Under the pieces are notes generated by a model, which saw only the letters and a program-made list of their open reading frames with translations, was not told the DNA's origin and did not search any database. 64,000 nucleotides of DNA from Muribaculaceae bacterium (GTDB lineage: Bacteria; Bacteroidota; Bacteroidia; Bacteroidales; Muribaculaceae), in the NCBI GenBank assembly GCA_022510425.1, contig JAFLTO010000003.1:62001-126000 (forward strand), given 5' to 3'. This document shows, piece after piece, positions 60,937 through 64,000 of the stretch (its first letter is position 1; the number at the start of each line of letters is the position of its first letter). The position numbers and the translations under genes were made by a program.

Positions 60937-61643
60937 TTCAGTTTTATTCACCTGATATAGAAGAAACGCTGACTTTGCCTGAAGGAGAATCAGCTCATTG
61001 TTGCCGTGTTCTTCGACACAAGGAAGGCGATGAAATAGTTGTTACTGATGGGAAAGGCCATAGGTTTTTATGTGAAATAACGGATGCTCATCCTTCACAC
61101 ACACAAATAATAATTTTAAAGTCAGAAGACCTACAATATGAAAGAGACTTTCAGCTCACTTTAGCTGTTGCTCCCACAAAAAACTCTGATCGAATGGAGT
61201 GGATGGTAGAAAAAGCAGTAGAGATTGGAGTAGACAAAATTGTCTTGTTGAAATGCAAAAGAAGCGAACGTAAGTCACAACGCTCCGATCGTTTGTTGAA
61301 AGTCATGGTTTCTGCTATGAAACAAAGTCTTTCTTCATTCATGCCGGAATTGACAGAAATAACCGACTTTAATGATTTTGTAAAAAACTCATCACCCGGC
61401 AGTCAGAAATTTTTCGGATACTGTTCTGAATCTTTCCCTAGAAAAGAATTGGTAAAGGAATGTAAACCGGGTGGAGAAGTTGTTATTATGATAGGACCTG
61501 AAGGAGATTTCACACCTGAAGAAGTGGAAACTGCCGTAAAAAATGGTTTTATGCCTGTTACTTTTGGTAACAAAAGACTCCGGACAGAAACGGCCGGAGT
61601 CTTCGCAGTAAGCGCTGTCAATGTAATCAATCAACTCGCGTAG
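60933..61643 (+). CDS. rsmE: 16S rRNA m3U1498 methyltransferase
   Basis: The 236-residue SPOUT enzyme has an N-terminal PUA-like domain (about 1-70, HCCRVLRHKEGDEI) and a knotted SAM-binding domain with LTLAVAPTKNSDRMEWMVEKAVE (described at about 75-97), MIGPEGDFTPEEVE and the knot segment GNKRLRTETAGVFAV. It methylates U1498 in 16S rRNA. It is translationally coupled to the nucleoside transporter. Confidence 0.95.
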   Translation: MIQFYSPDIEETLTLPEGESAHCCRVLRHKEGDEIVVTDGKGHRFLCEITDAHPSHTQIIILKSEDLQYERDFQLTLAVAPTKNSDRMEWMVEKAVEIGVDKIVLLKCKRSERKSQRSDRLLKVMVSAMKQSLSSFMPELTEITDFNDFVKNSSPGSQKFFGYCSESFPRKELVKECKPGGEVVIMIGPEGDFTPEEVETAVKNGFMPVTFGNKRLRTETAGVFAVSAVNVINQLA

Positions 61644-61658
61644 ATTGATTTCTCTTTA

Positions 61659-62162
61659 TTACAGGTTGAAATAATATGTTCCGCTCGGAAGCACCACATA
61701 ATAATTATAGGTAAATCCGTTAAAATAATAATTCGTATTATAGGCAGGGGTATCCACTCCCATGTTCCACATTTGAGAGTAAGGATTCCAAGAATTCAGC
61801 ACTGTTACATCATATTGCACTCCATTAAAAGAATAGGAAACATACAATGGAATCTGTACGAGCACTGATTCTGAATCATATCCTGTAGCCATAACATTAA
61901 GATTCCCTTGATTCATCCAATCACCGGCCGGAGGGTAAGTTAAACACCCTGGAGAACCCCATCCGGGTGGAGGAGGAGTTTGGGCAGGTCCCGGAGTGGC
62001 GAGTGGTGGAGGAGGAGGGGTAAATCCGTTAGCCGGGGGTGGAGTTCCGGGAGCCGGTGGTGGTGGAGTAGGTTGAGCAATCAAACTTCCGATACCAAAA
62101 ACAATACAAGCCATCATCGCGACAGCGGTTTTTTTGATATGGTTAAAATTCTGCCTTTTCAT
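61659..62162 (-). CDS. Secreted proline-rich protein, unknown function
   Basis: The 167-residue protein has a signal peptide (about 1-29, ending LIAQP). A Pro-rich segment of about 45 residues (30-75) has repeated PPPP blocks. The C-terminal domain (about 75-167) is rich in Tyr, Asn and Gly with short beta-strand-like repeats (YYFNGFTYNYYV). No family is recognised. The composition suggests a cell-surface or periplasmic structural protein. It is convergent with rsmE, 15 bases apart. Confidence 0.68.
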   Translation of the reverse strand: MKRQNFNHIKKTAVAMMACIVFGIGSLIAQPTPPPPAPGTPPPANGFTPPPPPLATPGPAQTPPPPGWGSPGCLTYPPAGDWMNQGNLNVMATGYDSESVLVQIPLYVSYSFNGVQYDVTVLNSWNPYSQMWNMGVDTPAYNTNYYFNGFTYNYYVVLPSGTYYFNL

Positions 62163-62280
62163 AACAAATTGTTTTTGATATCAAAACACTTAAAAGGTAA
62201 CTTTGGTTTATGATAATTTTTAAAAAGAAATATTTATCTACAATTGGATTTTGTCTGTGTCTAAATCAAGAAAATTGTTG

Positions 62281-62288
62281 TAAATTTG
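62281..62288 (+). promoter_or_regulatory. -7 promoter box of ftsK
   Basis: TAAATTTG followed by C, 19 bases before the ATG at 62308. No clear -33 is seen at the expected spacing. Confidence 0.4.
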
Positions 62289-62307
62289 CATTAGGTAAAA
62301 AAGGTCA

Positions 62308-64000
62308 ATGAGAAGATACGATACATTTAATCCAGCAATTCCGGAAGATACGGATTATCAGCATGTTGAAGGGTTGCCGTCTTTTGATGAAATACAAAAG
62401 GGAAACACAGTAGCTCCCACATTGAAAGAAAAAAACCACAGAAAAAAAAGAGAAACTGCAAAAACTAAGAAAACAGATAAAAAAGAAACCTCCGCAGGCT
62501 TCTTTACCTCTGTATCTAATTTTTTTCAGAGCCGGACCTTGAGGTGGATGATAGGCCTTTTTATGGCTTTCTTTGCCGTTTATCTGGGAATTGCTTTTAT
62601 TTCATATTTCGTAACATGTGTAAAAGATCAATCGGAAATTAATAACACCCCTATAGGGTTTGCAGGTGAAATATCCAATATGGCCGGTGAGGGAGGAGCT
62701 CGTCTTTCTGAGTTCTTGATTAATGAGTTTTTCGGCATCGGTTCTTTTGTAATTATAATTTGGTTGTTTGCCGTTGGATTGCGTCTGATTGCAGGTATGC
62801 CCAAATTTAAACCCGTTAATTTTACAATTAAATGTCTGGTAGGTCTCATCACTCTTTCCTTAATAGTTGGATTGGTTACCATAGGAGTTCAGACCTCCGT
62901 AAACTGGGGTGGTTACCACGGTCGTTATGTAAATGAATTTATCATTCATTTCCTTGGTTGGTCCGGTGCGGTTATACTTTGTATTTTCATGGTGTGCTGT
63001 TTCGTGGGAATATGCATGAGGGATGTGGTGAAATGGCTGTTGAAACAAAAGGATAAATACAAAGAAAAGCGGCGTATAAGACGTGAACATATTGAAGCAA
63101 TCAAAGCACGAGAGCGGGAGATTGATGCTATGCGTAAAGCTGAAGACCAAATAGAGGGTCATCAGGAATTGTCATCCGAAACTGATGAAGAATCAAAAAC
63201 TGATAAACCTTTGGAGGTGAGTTTTGATGATGAGGCAGGATTATATTCCCAACTTCCGGATTTCGATGACAGTGAGTATACTTATAATTTAGAAGAGGAT
63301 AAGAACAATATTTACAATTCAATAGCAAGAGACTCCCTTCAGGATAAAAACATAGAAAAACCAACTGTTTCAGAAAATAATGAAACTCACGAGGAATATT
63401 TAAAAAAATTCCAACCTAAGAATGATATAGATTCTTCAAAAATAAATGGAGAAAATGTAATATCTTCTGAAAGTGTAGAAAGAAAAGCAGAAGGTGAAGA
63501 TAAAACTGAAGAAATCCAATCGGATATCAAAGAGGAAACCAGTGAAAAAGAATTGGAAATGGTGGTTAATGTCAACAACATTTCCCAAGTGAATGGAAAA
63601 TCAGTAGGTATAAATACTGAAAATCCCGGTCATTTCCCTTATAAATTCCCCCCATTTGAAATATTGGCTCCTTCAAAAGGTCAAATAAGTGTTGATGCAG
63701 ATGAGCAATATGAGAACAAAGAGCTTATTAAACGTACACTCCTTGATTTTGATATTCCTATAGTAAGTATAGAAGCAACCGTAGGCCCAACGGTAACACT
63801 TTACGAAATAGTTCCGGATAAGGGAATACGTGTATCCAAAATCCGTAGTCTGGTAGATGATATAGCTTTGAGCCTTTCAGCAGAGGGTATTCGAATTATA
63901 GCACCAATTCCCGGGAAAGGAACTGTAGGTATAGAGGTAGCCAACAAGGATAAACAGATGGTGTCTATGCGCACTGTCTTGAAATCACCGGCATTCCACG
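62308..64000 (+). CDS. ftsK: DNA translocase FtsK/SpoIIIE, N-terminal part
   Basis: The gene runs off the right edge; 564 codons are visible. After a basic cytoplasmic start (about 1-75) come four transmembrane helices (about 80-235). A long charged Glu/Asp/Lys/Ser linker (about 250-430) follows, then the start of the motor's alpha domain: VSIEATVGPTVTLYEIVPDKG and IAPIPGKGTVGIEVAN, typical of FtsK. The Walker motor itself lies outside the window. It coordinates chromosome segregation with division. Confidence 0.93.
   Translation, partial: MRRYDTFNPAIPEDTDYQHVEGLPSFDEIQKGNTVAPTLKEKNHRKKRETAKTKKTDKKETSAGFFTSVSNFFQSRTLRWMIGLFMAFFAVYLGIAFISYFVTCVKDQSEINNTPIGFAGEISNMAGEGGARLSEFLINEFFGIGSFVIIIWLFAVGLRLIAGMPKFKPVNFTIKCLVGLITLSLIVGLVTIGVQTSVNWGGYHGRYVNEFIIHFLGWSGAVILCIFMVCCFVGICMRDVVKWLLKQKDKYKEKRRIRREHIEAIKAREREIDAMRKAEDQIEGHQELSSETDEESKTDKPLEVSFDDEAGLYSQLPDFDDSEYTYNLEEDKNNIYNSIARDSLQDKNIEKPTVSENNETHEEYLKKFQPKNDIDSSKINGENVISSESVERKAEGEDKTEEIQSDIKEETSEKELEMVVNVNNISQVNGKSVGINTENPGHFPYKFPPFEILAPSKGQISVDADEQYENKELIKRTLLDFDIPIVSIEATVGPTVTLYEIVPDKGIRVSKIRSLVDDIALSLSAEGIRIIAPIPGKGTVGIEVANKDKQMVSMRTVLKSPAFH

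Noticed and set aside
61574-61603. Perfect 10-bp inverted repeat AAGACTCCGG/CCGGAGTCTT
   Set aside because: It lies within rsmE, encodes the conserved knot segment (RLRTETAGVF), and has no U-run, so it is not a terminator.
1-64000. CRISPR array, prophage, insertion sequence or toxin-antitoxin system
   Set aside because: No regularly spaced repeats, transposase, integrase, phage or recognisable toxin/antitoxin proteins are visible on either strand.

Overview
The window is an AT-rich, gene-dense stretch of a Bacteroidales (Bacteroidota) chromosome. I infer this from three things. Most upstream regions carry the Bacteroidota -7 box TAnnTTTG and few have a Shine-Dalgarno sequence. The gene families are typical of the order: a TonB/ExbB/ExbD/ExbD cluster, the GH133/GT4/GH57 glycogen trio, a DUF3256-like protein, a DUF349 protein, S16 with a long tail and YiiX-type hydrolases. 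Neither complete tRNA encodes its CCA end. The family cannot be resolved from sequence reading alone. I saw no prophage, insertion sequence, CRISPR array or integration scar.

Layout. 1-4.5 kb: start of a heavy-metal-associated (HMA) domain protein, an NSUN/RsmF rRNA methyltransferase, a secreted protein built of nine 11-residue repeats, a YihY/BrkB membrane protein, RNase P RNA and a cytidylate-kinase-like protein. 4.7-7.3 kb: a compact three-gene cassette (stand-alone amino-acid adenylation enzyme, GNAT acetyltransferase, serine esterase). 7.3-14.3 kb: an RND efflux operon (outer membrane factor, adaptor, pump) whose last gene is a PagL-like lipid A deacylase, translationally coupled to the pump. 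14.4-17 kb: a small coiled-coil membrane protein and a TonB-dependent receptor. 17-19.2 kb: sdaA and rnz. 19.3-24 kb: a Crp/Fnr regulator, a lipoprotein and a GH2 glycosidase. 24-31 kb: greA with a structured leader, a HIT protein, a C69 dipeptidase, a DEAD-box helicase, a DUF3256-like protein and gltX. 31.4-36.2 kb: the glycogen/alpha-glucan operon. 36.5-45 kb: a YiiX hydrolase, a Na+/solute symporter, a cyclophilin, a DUF349 protein, small membrane proteins, a DoxX-like protein, thymidine kinase and a CyuA-type desulfidase. 44.8-49.5 kb: an energy-transduction operon (exbB, two exbD, tonB, a small membrane protein) followed by a PstS-like lipoprotein. 49.8-58.6 kb: pgk, an AmgK-RapZ fusion with a MurU-like partner, tRNA-Glu, rpsP, prfA, a MurB-metallohydrolase fusion and a BamE-like lipoprotein. 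58.7-64 kb: tRNA-Met, a Crp-like regulator, a nucleoside transporter, rsmE, a Pro-rich secreted protein and the 5' part of ftsK.

How the genes connect. Cell-wall metabolism recurs: AmgK-RapZ plus MurU would return MurNAc or GlcNAc to the UDP-sugar pool, and MurB makes UDP-MurNAc. Envelope remodelling (PagL-like protein, RND pump, TonB system, several lipoproteins) is the second theme. The best candidates for something undescribed are the adenylation-GNAT-esterase cassette, the efflux/lipid A deacylase operon, the AmgK-RapZ and MurB-MBL fusions, the synuclein/LEA-like 11-mer protein, and heptamer GTTTAGN arrays at two operon junctions. All functional calls come from reading motifs; no database search was run.
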